Positions 54,604 to 63,942 are shown, counted from the first letter of the stretch. The stretch is DNA of 64,000 nt from Fulvivirga lutea (GCF_017068455.1 NZ_CP070608.1:792501-856500), one strand, 5' to 3'. Notes: generated by a model not told the origin, from the letters alone. Numbers and translations are program-made.

Positions 54604-54720
54604 ATTTTAAATATAACATATTAAAAATTAATTCCCGATTTATTCAATAGGCTTATCTTTTGTCCTTTACGGAACCTTTTTGGGCTATACTTGTAATATA
54701 ATCTGGTAATGTAAAGTACT

Positions 54721-55674
54721 ATGGTTGATGTAATAATTATAGGTGCAGGCCCCATTGGTTTAGCCTGTGGAATTGAGGCTCAAAAGAAATCACTTTCCTA
54801 CATAATTATCGATAAGGGTTGTTTGGTTAATTCTATTTACAACTATCCGCTTAATATGACCTTTTTCTCCACTTCAGATAAGTTGGAAATTGGTGATGTT
54901 CCTTTCATATCTCATGGCGCCAAACCAAACAGGTTTGAGGCGCTCGAGTATTATCGTAGAGTGGCATCTCACTATGAGTTGAATGTGAAGCTATACGAAA
55001 AGGTTAATAAAATCGAGAAGAATGCAAAGGGCATTAGTGTGGAAACAGACAAGGATGTTTACAACGGAAAGTCAATTGTATTGTCAACCGGGTTTTACGA
55101 TTTCCCTTATATGATGAATGTGGAGGGAGAAGGTTTGGCCAAAGTGAAGCATTATTATGATGAGCCACATCCTTACTATAAACAAAATTTAATAGTTGTT
55201 GGTGCCGCTAATTCAGCTGTAGATGTGGCACTCGAAACGTATAGAAAAGGGGCTAATGTTACAATGGTAGTTAGAGAAAAGGGAATTCTAGATTCTGTAA
55301 AATATTGGGTGAAGCCGGATATTGAAAATAGAATTAAAGAAGGGTCTATTAAGGCCTATTTCGAAAGCACAATCACAAAAATTGAAGAGGATAAAGTACA
55401 TATTCAAACGCCTGAAGGGTCAATAACACTTGATAATGATTTTGTTTTAGCCATGACAGGTTACGAACCCAATTTCTCATTGATGGAATCCATTGGCATT
55501 AATTTTCAGGATGATGAATTTCACACACCAGTCTATAATCAGGAAACCAATGAATCGAATATTGAAGGCGTTTATTTAGCCGGAGTTGTATGTGGCGGTT
55601 TAAAAACTAATAAGTGGTTTATTGAAAATTCCCGCATTCATGCAAAGAATATAATGAACCACATAACATCCTGA
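54721..55674 (+). CDS. ypdA: YpdA-family bacillithiol disulfide reductase (putative)
   Basis: FAD/NADPH-dependent oxidoreductase of 317 residues. FAD site GAGPIGLACGIEAQ (8-21), NADPH site VVGAANSAVDVALE (about 159-172) and the late FAD motif GVYLAGVVCGG are visible. NYPLNMTFFSTSDKLEIG is a phrase typical of YpdA. It lacks the CxxC of thioredoxin reductases, as expected for YpdA. In Bacillota and Bacteroidota this enzyme reduces bacillithiol disulfide, so the organism probably makes bacillithiol. Confidence 0.88.
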   Translation: MVDVIIIGAGPIGLACGIEAQKKSLSYIIIDKGCLVNSIYNYPLNMTFFSTSDKLEIGDVPFISHGAKPNRFEALEYYRRVASHYELNVKLYEKVNKIEKNAKGISVETDKDVYNGKSIVLSTGFYDFPYMMNVEGEGLAKVKHYYDEPHPYYKQNLIVVGAANSAVDVALETYRKGANVTMVVREKGILDSVKYWVKPDIENRIKEGSIKAYFESTITKIEEDKVHIQTPEGSITLDNDFVLAMTGYEPNFSLMESIGINFQDDEFHTPVYNQETNESNIEGVYLAGVVCGGLKTNKWFIENSRIHAKNIMNHITS

Positions 55675-55810
55675 GACTACGTAAATAAATGGGATTAGTT
55701 ATCTGTCCAAAAAATGAACAGTCCCTGATCAATTCCGCTCACTTGATTCAAAGCAAATTAATTTTATCTATCTAATAATCAAGTAGTTATATACTTGGCA
55801 CGAGATTGGT

Positions 55811-55856
55811 CATGCTTGTTTCGGTTAATTAATACAACTCAAAATAAACAAGCATG
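55811..55856 (+). promoter_or_regulatory. Stem-loop sequestering the start codon of the TPR gene
   Basis: CATGCTTGTTT (55811-55821) and AAACAAGCATG (55846-55856) are perfect 11-bp inverted repeats with a 24-nt AT-rich loop. The 3' arm contains the ATG start at 55854. A -7-like TATACTTG lies about 20 bp upstream of the 5' arm, so the whole stem would be in the mRNA leader. This could be a translational control element. Confidence 0.5.
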
Positions 55857-56252
55857 AAAAAGTTAAAAACAACATTAGTAGCATTGGCAATGATTGCCTC
55901 TGTATCTGTATTTGCAGGTGGAACCGAAAAAACGGTAGAAAAGGCAAGAGACATTGTTAGTAATGCTGCTCCTGACGATTACAAAGCGTTAGCAAAAGCT
56001 GCTGAGCTATGTGTTAAAAAAGATGTAAATCTCACAGAAGCAAAAGCCTGGTTTGAAAAATCCATTTCAATTAAAGAAAACAGCAAGGCGTATGAAGTTG
56101 CCGGAGATTACTATGCAAACAACGATTTACATGATAAAGCCATCGAATACTATGTGAAAAGTATGCTGAAGGCGAAAGAAAATGATGTGAACGCAGATAC
56201 TGAATTGCTAGAGTCTAAAATTCAGAAAGTAAAAAAGGCTCAAAAATCATAA
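55854..56252 (+). CDS. Secreted TPR-repeat protein
   Basis: A 132-residue exported protein with signal peptide ending VFAGG. The mature part holds one to two tetratricopeptide-like helical pairs (AWFEKSISIKENSKAYEVAGDYYANNDLHDKAIEYYVKSMLKAKEN) and a Lys-rich C-terminus. TPR domains mediate protein-protein contacts; partners are not visible. Its start codon is in a stem-loop. A bidirectional terminator follows 9 bp after the stop. Confidence 0.8.
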   Translation: MKKLKTTLVALAMIASVSVFAGGTEKTVEKARDIVSNAAPDDYKALAKAAELCVKKDVNLTEAKAWFEKSISIKENSKAYEVAGDYYANNDLHDKAIEYYVKSMLKAKENDVNADTELLESKIQKVKKAQKS

Positions 56253-56261
56253 TAGAATAGG

Positions 56262-56292
56262 GAGGAAAGTGAGTTACTTACTTACTTTCCTC
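56262..56292. terminator. Bidirectional terminator between TPR and antiporter genes
   Basis: GAGGAAAGTGAGT (56262-56274) pairs with ACTTACTTTCCTC (56280-56292) over a 5-nt loop, with one G-T pair, then CATTTTC on the plus strand. It overlaps the last codons of the convergent antiporter gene, so it must serve at least the plus-strand gene. Confidence 0.7.
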
Positions 56293-57579
56293 ATTTTCTT
56301 CAGGCTCCCGATGCTTATCTTGCTCGGGAATATTTTCAATTTCCTTATCCATTTCTCTCCAATAGGCCATTTGCATAGCATCTACCGGTGCCAAATGCTT
56401 TCCTTCAGCAATCAACGCTATTGCCATTAATCCACTCGTAATTAAAATGGTATATAAGTAAATGGATGAATTAAATCCTTCAACCTGAAATGCAGCAGGA
56501 ATGGAAAAGTATAAGAGAATGGTGATTAACCCTCTTGGCGCCATTAATAATTGAGGCTTTAAATCTTTTCGAATAATAAGCTTTAAGAATATCGCCCTTA
56601 TTCCCAGCATTAGAATAACTATAACCAGGCTAATACCCAATGCATTTAAATCTTTCAGTGCGTTTAAGTCAATTGATATTCCAAAAAGTACGAAGAACAG
56701 CGTGCGAACCACAAACGCTGTTTCAATAGTAACCAGATGGAAGTTACTAAGTATGCTGTGCACGGATTTAACGTCCAAAAAGGAGGCCAGCTTGCCTCTA
56801 AAGAAGAGCTTGTAGTTGTTCAGTACTAATCCAAAAATCAAGATTATTAATAAAGAAGAAAGGTGGAATAACTTACCCACAGAATAAAGTAATAGTAATA
56901 CAGCAATCAAAAGAAATAACTTCACCTGTGTTTTTAATCGTTGAAATACCAGTACCAAGGCATAGCTGGAAACCACGGAAATTAAAACTGTGATAAAGAT
57001 GTTAAGCGATATGTCCCAAACAACAGCCTGAGCACTACTATTGTCAATATTTCCAACTAAAAAGTAGAAATACATAATTCCCAGAATATCGGAGAAAGTA
57101 CTTTCGTAGATCATAAACTCTCTTTTTTCAGGCGTCATTTCACCTACTGATGGGATAACTATGGCGCTGCTTATCACCGAAACAGGAATTGCATAAACTA
57201 ATGCCAAAATGTAATCATCAACCAGGAAGTAATTGAGAACCCCCGCGACTACCAATGAAGAACCAACTAAGCTTAAAAATGCCACTAGAAGTGATTTCCA
57301 AATGACGGGCCATTTGCTGCGGTTCAACTCCAGGTCTAAAGCAGCTTCCAGCACAATCATGATTAATCCTACTATTCCAAGGATTTCTAAAATATCGAAT
57401 AAATATGTGGTTTTTGGTATGCCAACATACTTTCCAAGGGCATTCAATATAATGCCCAATCCAATAAGCAATAGCACACTGGGTATGCCTGATTTAGTTG
57501 AAAGAAGGTTAAAAAGATAGGATATTATAATTATCAGTGATAATATGATTACTATGGTATACGGGTTAATTAATTCCAT
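56278..57579 (-). CDS. Cation:proton antiporter (CPA1/NhaP-like)
   Basis: Inner-membrane exchanger of 433 residues with about 12 helices. Typical phrases are GIPSVLLLIGLGIIL, MIVLEAALDLEL (conserved Glu/Asp in the inverted-repeat helix), VISSAIVIPS and FVLFGISIDLN, APRGLITILLYFSIP, matching the sodium/proton exchanger (Pfam Na_H_Exchanger) family. The C-terminus is a short acidic hydrophilic tail (KHREPEENEESK) without RCK domain. It probably helps Na+ or K+ homeostasis, fitting a marine habitat. Confidence 0.9.
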   Translation of the reverse strand: MELINPYTIVIILSLIIIISYLFNLLSTKSGIPSVLLLIGLGIILNALGKYVGIPKTTYLFDILEILGIVGLIMIVLEAALDLELNRSKWPVIWKSLLVAFLSLVGSSLVVAGVLNYFLVDDYILALVYAIPVSVISSAIVIPSVGEMTPEKREFMIYESTFSDILGIMYFYFLVGNIDNSSAQAVVWDISLNIFITVLISVVSSYALVLVFQRLKTQVKLFLLIAVLLLLYSVGKLFHLSSLLIILIFGLVLNNYKLFFRGKLASFLDVKSVHSILSNFHLVTIETAFVVRTLFFVLFGISIDLNALKDLNALGISLVIVILMLGIRAIFLKLIIRKDLKPQLLMAPRGLITILLYFSIPAAFQVEGFNSSIYLYTILITSGLMAIALIAEGKHLAPVDAMQMAYWREMDKEIENIPEQDKHREPEENEESK

Positions 57580-57740
57580 TAATGGTTACTTTTTTACATA
57601 TAAAGAATACACTCGGGTACATGTAGTTCCGCATAAAATAATGAAGAACTTTGTACTTGCTTAGGGTTATAAAAAAAATTGAAAAAATATTAAAGTGCAT
57701 TAAAAATACACTATTTTAGTCAGCTATAACTAGTAACGTT

Positions 57741-58697
57741 TTGATTTACATTCTGTTTGTAATAGGTTTTGTTTTTCTAATAAAAGGGGCCGATCTACTT
57801 GTTGATGGCGCCACTTCGATAGGCAAAAAGCTTAACATTTCAAGTATCATCATAGGGTTAACAATTGTTTCTTTTGGCACATCGCTGCCGGAGCTTTTGG
57901 TAAACCTTATTGCCAGTTATAACGATACCCCGGATATTGGAGTCGGAAACGTTCTGGGTAGTAATGTAGCTAACATTCTTCTTATTCTTGGCATTTCGGC
58001 ATTAATTAACCCCTTGCCAATAACTAAAAACACCTATTTCATTGAAGTTCCTTTTTCGTTAACGGCAACGCTGTTAGTGGGCTTTTTAGCAAATGCTGCC
58101 CTGTTTAACAAATCAGAAGATTTAGCCATTAGTCAGGCAGATGGCTTTATTCTGCTTTTCTTTTTCTTCCTTTTTATGGGCTATGTATACATTGTCTCAA
58201 AGCAGAAGAAATCGGAGTTTAGCGATGAAGAGTTCAAAGAAATGACCACTACAAAATCAGTAATTCTGATTGTAATCGGAATGGTTGGTCTTTATTTTGG
58301 TGGACAATGGGTAGTAGATGGAGCAGTGGCAATGGCTCGGGAATTTGGTATGAGCGAAACGTTTATAGGGCTTACAATCATTGCCGTAGGTACTTCCCTG
58401 CCTGAACTTGTCACTTCAGCGGTGGCTGCTTTTAAGAGAGATACTGATATAGCGGTAGGTAATGTGGTAGGTTCAAATATATTTAACCTATTATGGATTT
58501 TAGGATTAAGTGCTTCAATAAAGAGTATTCCTTACGATTCCATTTCTAATTCAGATATTTTCATGATTATCGCCTCTAGTACTGCTCTCATTCTTGCCGT
58601 AGTAATTGGTAAGCGACCAGTAATCAGCCGATGGGAAGGCTTCTTTTTCCTGATAGCCTATATCTGGTATATCATATTCCTTATAGAAAGAGGTTAG
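57741..58697 (+). CDS. Calcium/sodium antiporter (CaCA family, YrbG-like)
   Basis: Inner-membrane exchanger of 318 residues with ten helices in two inverted halves. The alpha-repeat motifs are clear: GLTIVSFGTSLPELLVN (alpha-1) with GNVLGSNVANILLILG, and GLTIIAVGTSLPELVTS (alpha-2) with GNVVGSNIFNLLWILG. The start is a TTG at 57741; the first helix (MIYILFVIGFVFLIKGADLLVDG) begins directly there and no ATG occurs near it. It faces a convergent gene with a 1-bp gap. Confidence 0.93.
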   Translation: MIYILFVIGFVFLIKGADLLVDGATSIGKKLNISSIIIGLTIVSFGTSLPELLVNLIASYNDTPDIGVGNVLGSNVANILLILGISALINPLPITKNTYFIEVPFSLTATLLVGFLANAALFNKSEDLAISQADGFILLFFFFLFMGYVYIVSKQKKSEFSDEEFKEMTTTKSVILIVIGMVGLYFGGQWVVDGAVAMAREFGMSETFIGLTIIAVGTSLPELVTSAVAAFKRDTDIAVGNVVGSNIFNLLWILGLSASIKSIPYDSISNSDIFMIIASSTALILAVVIGKRPVISRWEGFFFLIAYIWYIIFLIERG

Positions 58698-58698
58698 T

Positions 58699-59082
58699 TT
58701 ACTCTTCCAATACAAATGATCCTTTGGCCGTATACCATGGCCTTATTTCTGTGGTTAACCGCCCTGCACTAATGGCAGGATCTTGAGCCACAAGCTTTTC
58801 GGCTTCTTCCATGCTCTCAACTTTAAGAATGAAGATACCTCCTCCATTTTCAAACGGTCCAGCCAGAACTAATTTTTTGTCGGTTATCATTTTAGAAATA
58901 TTGGCCATGTGTGCTCTTTGTATACTATCTACTTGTGCCTTTGGTAGCTCAGGTTTATCGGGGTTCGTAATAAGCTCAACAAAATAGTACTTTACTATTT
59001 CCATTGGGGGATTGCCTTCTTTGTCTTGGGCCATTATCAAATGGGCAGCTAAGACGATTGTGATTGTAAAAAGTGTTTTCAT
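58699..59082 (-). CDS. Secreted YciI-family protein
   Basis: A 127-residue protein with a signal peptide (ends IMAQD), then a YciI-like ferredoxin fold: YYFVELITNPDKPEL, HMANISKMITDKKLVLAGPFENGGGIFILKVESMEEAEKLVAQDPAISAGRLTTEIRPW. The Asp in AQDPA and His in AHMANI correspond to the usual YciI His-Asp pair. Export of a YciI protein is a mild peculiarity. Follows the SRPBCC gene by 5 bp, likely one operon. Confidence 0.85.
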   Translation of the reverse strand: MKTLFTITIVLAAHLIMAQDKEGNPPMEIVKYYFVELITNPDKPELPKAQVDSIQRAHMANISKMITDKKLVLAGPFENGGGIFILKVESMEEAEKLVAQDPAISAGRLTTEIRPWYTAKGSFVLEE

Positions 59083-59087
59083 AATTA

Positions 59088-59516
59088 CTATATGCTTTCT
59101 TTAAGTTTATTAAACACGAAATCCCAGGCATTTTCAAAATAGGCGTATACCTTGTCCCACTCTTCTCCTGTGCCCCATCCTAAGTGAGTTAAAGTCAATT
59201 CAGTATGTGCACCTGATTCTTTAAATAAAAGAACTACCCAGGTATGAATACCTCTAACTGTAGGGTATTCAGGTGGTGCATTCCATGAAAATGAAAGCAT
59301 TTTTTCAGGCAAATAACTGAGTATTTTACACCCCTCGGAACCCTGTAATCCCTGTTGGTTACCGAGCAGAAAATACATCTCAAAGGCACCTCCTATTTCA
59401 AGTTGTACTTTACATTTTTTAGCAAAAAACGATTTAATGCCGCCTTCAGTAGTCCATTTATCCCAAATTACTTTCACGGGAACTTCAAGCGTGATTTTTT
59501 TAACAATAGATTTCAT
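59088..59516 (-). CDS. SRPBCC/AHSA1-domain protein
   Basis: About 142 residues from the ATG at 59516 (MKSIVKKITLEVPVKVIWDKWTTEGGIKSFF); an in-frame start at 59552 would add an unusual Cys-containing leader and is less likely. The START-like fold is shown by VWDKWTTEGGIKSFFAKKCKVQLEIGGAFEMYF and the C-terminal LTHLGWGTGEEWDKVYAYFENAWDFVFNKL (ending helix of Aha1-C domains). It probably binds a hydrophobic ligand. First gene of the YciI operon. Confidence 0.86.
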   Translation of the reverse strand: MKSIVKKITLEVPVKVIWDKWTTEGGIKSFFAKKCKVQLEIGGAFEMYFLLGNQQGLQGSEGCKILSYLPEKMLSFSWNAPPEYPTVRGIHTWVVLLFKESGAHTELTLTHLGWGTGEEWDKVYAYFENAWDFVFNKLKESI

Positions 59517-59552
59517 TGCAAGTGGGTTTGCCTTACAATTTACCACTTTCAA

Positions 59553-59787
59553 TTCATATTAGGTATTGAAATTTCAAGTAAGAGCAATGTAATCAATTGA
59601 TTTTAAACAAGTTAATCAATAAATAGATATAATTAATTAAAATTAAAACTATATATAATATTGATATAAAAATGAAAATATATATATTTATGAAAAAAAT
59701 ATAATTAAATAAGTAACATTCTCTTTTCAACTATTTAAGAATATCTTATGTGTCAAACTAAATCTTTAATTATTTCAAGAAAGTAAT
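59553..59787. other. Very AT-rich intergenic region
   Basis: A 235-bp spacer, with long A/T runs (59640-59720 is almost only A and T), separating the SRPBCC operon from the barrel/T9SS pair. It includes a TAAGA-ATA-TCTTA dyad at 59736-59748. It probably holds the divergent promoters. The composition is extreme compared with the rest of the window and could mark acquired DNA or a nucleoid-protein target. Confidence 0.5.
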
Positions 59788-60498
59788 ATGATAGAAAAGT
59801 CGTTAAACAAACTAATTCTCTTACTGTTAATTCTGCCTACAATCGCAGCCCACGGTCAGTCTGAGAAGAATGTGGCAGACATAGACTCCACGAAGTCTTG
59901 GGAAGTAGGAACAGACCTGCTCTGGCTCATTGATAAAAACACACTGCCAGCTACGAGCTTATTTGCCAGATACAATTATTTAAGCAAAAAGGGTTCTTCT
60001 AAAGCCATTAGGTTGAGAATAGGAATTGAGAATAATATGTATGATTCATCTCAGGTACTCAATTCCCTTCCCAGAACTGAAGATAGTTTCTCCTTACTGT
60101 TAAGACCAGGCCTTGAATTTAAGAGAATACTGTCACCACAATCAATATTTTTCTACGGGATGGATGCCCATTTTCTGTTGTACAGTCAAGATTTTCGCTT
60201 CGTTACATCCATTGCTCCAGATCCTAGTCTATATGAAGGAACAGATAAGACCACGGAGCTGGGCTTAATCCCTTTTATCGGTGTGAAATATCAACCGGTA
60301 GTATGGCTGGCAGTATCATTAGAATCTTCTCTTAATGCTGTGTATAGAATAAGGCGTTATACAGACCAAACAGGTACAGTTACGTCCCCAGGTCAAGGTA
60401 GGGGTGAGATTAATGTAGATGATTTTAAAATAAACATAGACCCAATTACAGTCTTAAACTTAAGTATAATTATAAACCGAAAGCCAAATGAAAAATAA
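59788..60498 (+). CDS. Outer-membrane beta-barrel-like protein, partner of the following T9SS protein
   Basis: A 236-residue exported protein: signal peptide ending AAHGQ, then strand-rich sequence (WEVGTDLLWLIDKNTLPATSLFARYNYL; AIRLRIGIENNMYDSS; LLLRPGLEFKRIL; FFYGMDAHFLLYSQ; LIPFIGVKYQPVVWLAVSLESSLNAVY; ITVLNLSIIINRK). This is an 8-10 strand barrel pattern. The family is not recognised. It overlaps the next gene by 11 bp, so the two are one operon. Confidence 0.72.
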   Translation: MIEKSLNKLILLLLILPTIAAHGQSEKNVADIDSTKSWEVGTDLLWLIDKNTLPATSLFARYNYLSKKGSSKAIRLRIGIENNMYDSSQVLNSLPRTEDSFSLLLRPGLEFKRILSPQSIFFYGMDAHFLLYSQDFRFVTSIAPDPSLYEGTDKTTELGLIPFIGVKYQPVVWLAVSLESSLNAVYRIRRYTDQTGTVTSPGQGRGEINVDDFKINIDPITVLNLSIIINRKPNEK

Positions 60499-62329
60499 AC
60501 TTTTACTACTCACATTACTAACTACCTTATTGCTACTTACATATTCAAAGAATTATGGGCAAATTGAAATTGTTGGACCCGATATTACCTTTGCTGTTAA
60601 CCCCGGAGAATGGATTCAATATTCTATTAATAATCAAGCTAACCCAATTCCTACATGCTATTATGAATGGACTGTTACAAATGGGGAAATAGAATTTGGG
60701 TCGCAAACCGGCAGCACTTCAACTATATCTGGTTACAATATGTTGCTCGTAAGAATCAGATGGTTTGAGGTTGACAAAAATCAAACAGGAAGCATTCAAA
60801 TTGCTGCAGAGAACTGTGATAATGCAAGCGGAAATGATAATCAAATTTTCGATATACCAATTCTTTCCTTAAAGGGTGTCAATCCACCAGCCATTTCTGG
60901 GAATAGTCAAATTCCTGTTAACTCAACAGCCAATCAGGTATATGAGATTCAACCCATTCGATATCCTAATATTGGGTCAAATGATGTTAATCCCAAATAT
61001 GTTGATTCATATGAATGGCAAATACCTTCAGGCTGGACAATAGTTAGCGGAGGTTCTACAAAGAAAATTACAGTAAAACCTAACAGTTGTTCTGAAGGAA
61101 ATATTAGAGTTCGTGGTATTAATAATGCGGGTCCATTTTACACCAATTGGAGTACAGTTAAAACCATAACCAGAACCTTGCCTCAAATAAGCGATATTTC
61201 TGGCCCTGATAATGTTGTTTGCTCTGACACAAGTCCAATTCAATATTCTATAACCTCCATTGCCGGTGCAACAAGCTATACATGGACTTATCCTAGCAAC
61301 TGGCAAGTTCAGGGCCTTAACAATTCTAACACTATTACTCTTGTACCTAATGGAGTAAGTGGTGGAACAGTAACAGTTAAGGCAAATATATGCGGGTTGC
61401 AAACATCTGCCTCTACCAAATCCATTGCTTTAAACCTTTCGAGTCCAACAAATCCGCCTTCTATATCTGGCTCATCAACAGCCTGTTCTACGGGTACTAC
61501 TTATGGTTTAAATAATTTGCCTTCTGGTGCTTCTGTCAGCTGGACACATAGTAGCAACCTTCTTTATGTATCAGGTCAAGGAACTACAAATTACAGGGTG
61601 AGGGCCAGTTCTACTACCATACGTGGAAATGGCTGGGTTCAGGCTTCAATAAATACAGCCTGTGGTAACATTACCAAAAGATATAATATTTGGGTAGGCC
61701 CTCCAAAACAAGCGCATTATTCAGATGTTTATGTTTGGGGATATAGAGATACAGATCCTATTAACTTACAGCCAGAAAGCCTTAATTTTATTCAAGTAGA
61801 AAATGTGCCGGGTGCTACAAGTTATAATTGGGTGCTTCCTGCAGGCTTTTCGTTTTTGAGCGGCTTTGATAGAAATGGCCCTGTCTTAAAGGTTTGGACT
61901 TCTGCTACCCCTGGCACTTATCAAATCAGATGTTATCCTCAAGGGATATGTGGTAATTCAGGCACAGGATATACCGGCTTAACCGTTATTATACCCGGAA
62001 GCGGTGGTGGTGGCATAGGTGGTGGAGGTGGAGATGATTGCCCTCCGCATGCTCCATGTTTACCCGATCCAGGACCTGCACCTGCTATAGTTATAGCTCC
62101 AAATCCAGCGACAAGTTATTTTGAAATCACTCCTCAATTAACGCAAGAAGAACTAGCTGAAGGATATAATGTGATATTATATTCAAATAGAAGAGAAATG
62201 GTATATTATTCTGAAAACAATAAGAATGATTTGTTAAGGATAGAAACCTCAGATTTGAAAAAAGGTATATATATACTGTCCATAATTACTAGAGAGAAAG
62301 AATTTACAGAAAGGGTGTTCATAGAGTAA
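60488..62329 (+). CDS. T9SS-sorted protein with PKD/Ig-like repeats
   Basis: A 613-residue secreted protein: signal peptide (ends KNYGQ), then about five Ig/PKD-like beta domains with C-x-x-x-x-x-Y-x-W-T-x-P wording (SYEWQIPSGWTIVSGGSTKKI; SYTWTYPSNWQVQGLNNSNTI; VSWTHSSNLLYVSG; SYNWVLPAGFSFLSG), a Gly-rich linker (about 500-510), DDCPPHAPCLPDPGPAP, and a type A T9SS sorting domain (IAPNPATSYFEITPQL ... GIYILSIITREKEFTERVFIE). It is predicted to reach the cell surface. The Cys pairs and repeats suggest adhesion. Co-transcribed with the barrel gene. Confidence 0.86.
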   Translation: MKNKLLLLTLLTTLLLLTYSKNYGQIEIVGPDITFAVNPGEWIQYSINNQANPIPTCYYEWTVTNGEIEFGSQTGSTSTISGYNMLLVRIRWFEVDKNQTGSIQIAAENCDNASGNDNQIFDIPILSLKGVNPPAISGNSQIPVNSTANQVYEIQPIRYPNIGSNDVNPKYVDSYEWQIPSGWTIVSGGSTKKITVKPNSCSEGNIRVRGINNAGPFYTNWSTVKTITRTLPQISDISGPDNVVCSDTSPIQYSITSIAGATSYTWTYPSNWQVQGLNNSNTITLVPNGVSGGTVTVKANICGLQTSASTKSIALNLSSPTNPPSISGSSTACSTGTTYGLNNLPSGASVSWTHSSNLLYVSGQGTTNYRVRASSTTIRGNGWVQASINTACGNITKRYNIWVGPPKQAHYSDVYVWGYRDTDPINLQPESLNFIQVENVPGATSYNWVLPAGFSFLSGFDRNGPVLKVWTSATPGTYQIRCYPQGICGNSGTGYTGLTVIIPGSGGGGIGGGGGDDCPPHAPCLPDPGPAPAIVIAPNPATSYFEITPQLTQEELAEGYNVILYSNRREMVYYSENNKNDLLRIETSDLKKGIYILSIITREKEFTERVFIE

Positions 62330-62371
62330 CTGGTAACAATAAAAGTCTATGAATTAATTTGCGATACAGTT

Positions 62372-62409
62372 ATAAACCCTGTGTCTAATAAAGCGCAGGG
62401 TTTATTTTT
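62372..62409. terminator. Bidirectional terminator between T9SS and MATE genes
   Basis: ATAAACCCTG (62372-62381) pairs with CAGGGTTTAT (62396-62405) over a 14-nt loop. On the plus strand it runs into a T-rich tail (to 62409), and it also lies 55 bp after the minus-strand MATE stop. Confidence 0.8.
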
Positions 62410-62460
62410 AATGTACATTAAATTGGCTTTGAGTTCACAGATTACTTTCGATTGGCTACA

Positions 62461-63852
62461 TTATACTTGAACGGTTTTCCAGTTTCCTTTTCTGAATATA
62501 TGTATGCTAACAAAAGCGAATAATGAAGATGCTATAGCAATGGCCAGAAAAATTCCTAAAGGCCCTAACTCCAATGTCCTAGAAAGTACCCAAGCCAACG
62601 GAACTTCAAACATCCAGAAGCAGAAGAAATTTATAATGGTTGGCGTGCGTGTATCACCAGCTCCATTAAACGACTGCCCTATGACCATTCCATAGGCAAA
62701 GAATATATAACCACAACAGATTACACGTAATGCAAGTGCACCATACTTTACCACTTCAGGCTCAGAGGCAAACAAGCGTACAAACCATTCTGCCCAGATT
62801 CCAAAAATCAACGAGATGATTGCCAAAAAGATCATATTAAAAAAGGCGCATCGCCATACAGAAGCCTCAGCCCTATCAGGAAATTTAGCACCTAAATTTT
62901 GGCCTACTAAAGTTGCCGCTGCATTGCTCAAACCCCATGAGGGAAGTATGGTGAACATTATTATCCGAAAAGCAATGGCATAACCGGCTAATACTTCACT
63001 GCCAAATACGGCACTAATTCTCACCAGAAAGAGCCAACTCAATGTGCCGATCATATACTGGCCAATTCCACCGAGAGATATATTAATAAGGTTTCTAATG
63101 GTTTGCCATTTCAGTTTAATATGCTGCAGGCTTATTCGAATAGCCGATGATTTTCCTGTAAGCACCCACAGTTGAATGATTACACCAATGCCTCGTCCTA
63201 TGTTGGTGGCTATAGCTGCACCTTCAACACCAAAAGCAGGTATTGGGCCTAACCCAAAAATAAATATCGGATCAAGAATAATGTTAAGTCCGTTGGCTAT
63301 CCACAATACTCGCATGGCAATGGAGGCATCTCCTGCACCACGAAATATTGCATTGATTAGAAACAACAGCATTACCGTAATATTTCCGCCCAACATAATT
63401 TTTGTGTAGCCAAATCCTTCAGCAATCAAATCAGGTTCTCCTCCCATTAGAAATAGAATTTCTTTGGCAAAGAAGATACCGATCAGAGAAAAAACTGTGG
63501 ATACCACTACTGTAATAAAAATAGCCTGTAAGCCAGCCTCGGCTGCTTTGTCAGGATTATTTTCGCCAATTCTTCTGGATACTACTGCCGTTGCAGCCAT
63601 ACTAAGACCTATAGCCAGAGCATAAATAATCATAATCACGGATTCTGTTAAGGCTACAGTGGCTACTGCATTTACACTGACTTTACCAACAAAGTAAATA
63701 TCAACCACAGCAAAAAGAGACTCCATCACCATTTCCAAAATCATGGGTACGGATAACATGAATATGGCCTTGTTAATGTCTCCTGAAACAAAGCTTTTTT
63801 GTTCGCCTTTTAAGGCTTGCATGAAATATTTAAAATATTTTTGAAAACGCAT
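62461..63852 (-). CDS. MATE-family multidrug/metabolite exporter
   Basis: Inner-membrane antiporter of 463 residues with 12 helices in two similar halves. Family phrases: LSVPMILEMVMESLFAVVDIYFVGKV, ALAIGLSMAATAVVSRRIGE, NAIFRGAGDASIAMRV, ATNIGRGIGVIIQLW, AATLVGQNLGAKFPDRAE and GQSFNGAGDTRTPTIINFF. The cargo is unknown. The first 20 residues (MRFQKYFKYFMQALKGEQKS) are hydrophilic. The ATG lies in one arm of a 12-bp inverted repeat shared with a possible divergent gene. Confidence 0.92.
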   Translation of the reverse strand: MRFQKYFKYFMQALKGEQKSFVSGDINKAIFMLSVPMILEMVMESLFAVVDIYFVGKVSVNAVATVALTESVIMIIYALAIGLSMAATAVVSRRIGENNPDKAAEAGLQAIFITVVVSTVFSLIGIFFAKEILFLMGGEPDLIAEGFGYTKIMLGGNITVMLLFLINAIFRGAGDASIAMRVLWIANGLNIILDPIFIFGLGPIPAFGVEGAAIATNIGRGIGVIIQLWVLTGKSSAIRISLQHIKLKWQTIRNLINISLGGIGQYMIGTLSWLFLVRISAVFGSEVLAGYAIAFRIIMFTILPSWGLSNAAATLVGQNLGAKFPDRAEASVWRCAFFNMIFLAIISLIFGIWAEWFVRLFASEPEVVKYGALALRVICCGYIFFAYGMVIGQSFNGAGDTRTPTIINFFCFWMFEVPLAWVLSRTLELGPLGIFLAIAIASSLFAFVSIHIFRKGNWKTVQV

Positions 63853-63942
63853 TTTATCGGTTTTAAATGTAGAATAAGATTAGACTGCGAATTAGGCGGC
63901 TAACCTTCTGAAGGGTCCACCTAAAGTTTTACCGATAAAATG
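63850..63942. promoter_or_regulatory. Divergent intergenic region with 12-bp inverted repeat at both starts
   Basis: CATTTTATCGGT (63850-63861) and ACCGATAAAATG (63931-63942) are perfect inverted copies 69 bp apart, each containing an ATG. On the minus strand TACATTTA precedes the MATE copy and may be its -7 box. The identical start contexts suggest a shared regulator or translational control of the two genes. Confidence 0.45.

Noticed and set aside
63853-63939. Possible tRNA or small RNA in the last intergenic region
   Set aside because: No cloverleaf, anticodon loop or T-loop consensus could be found on either strand.
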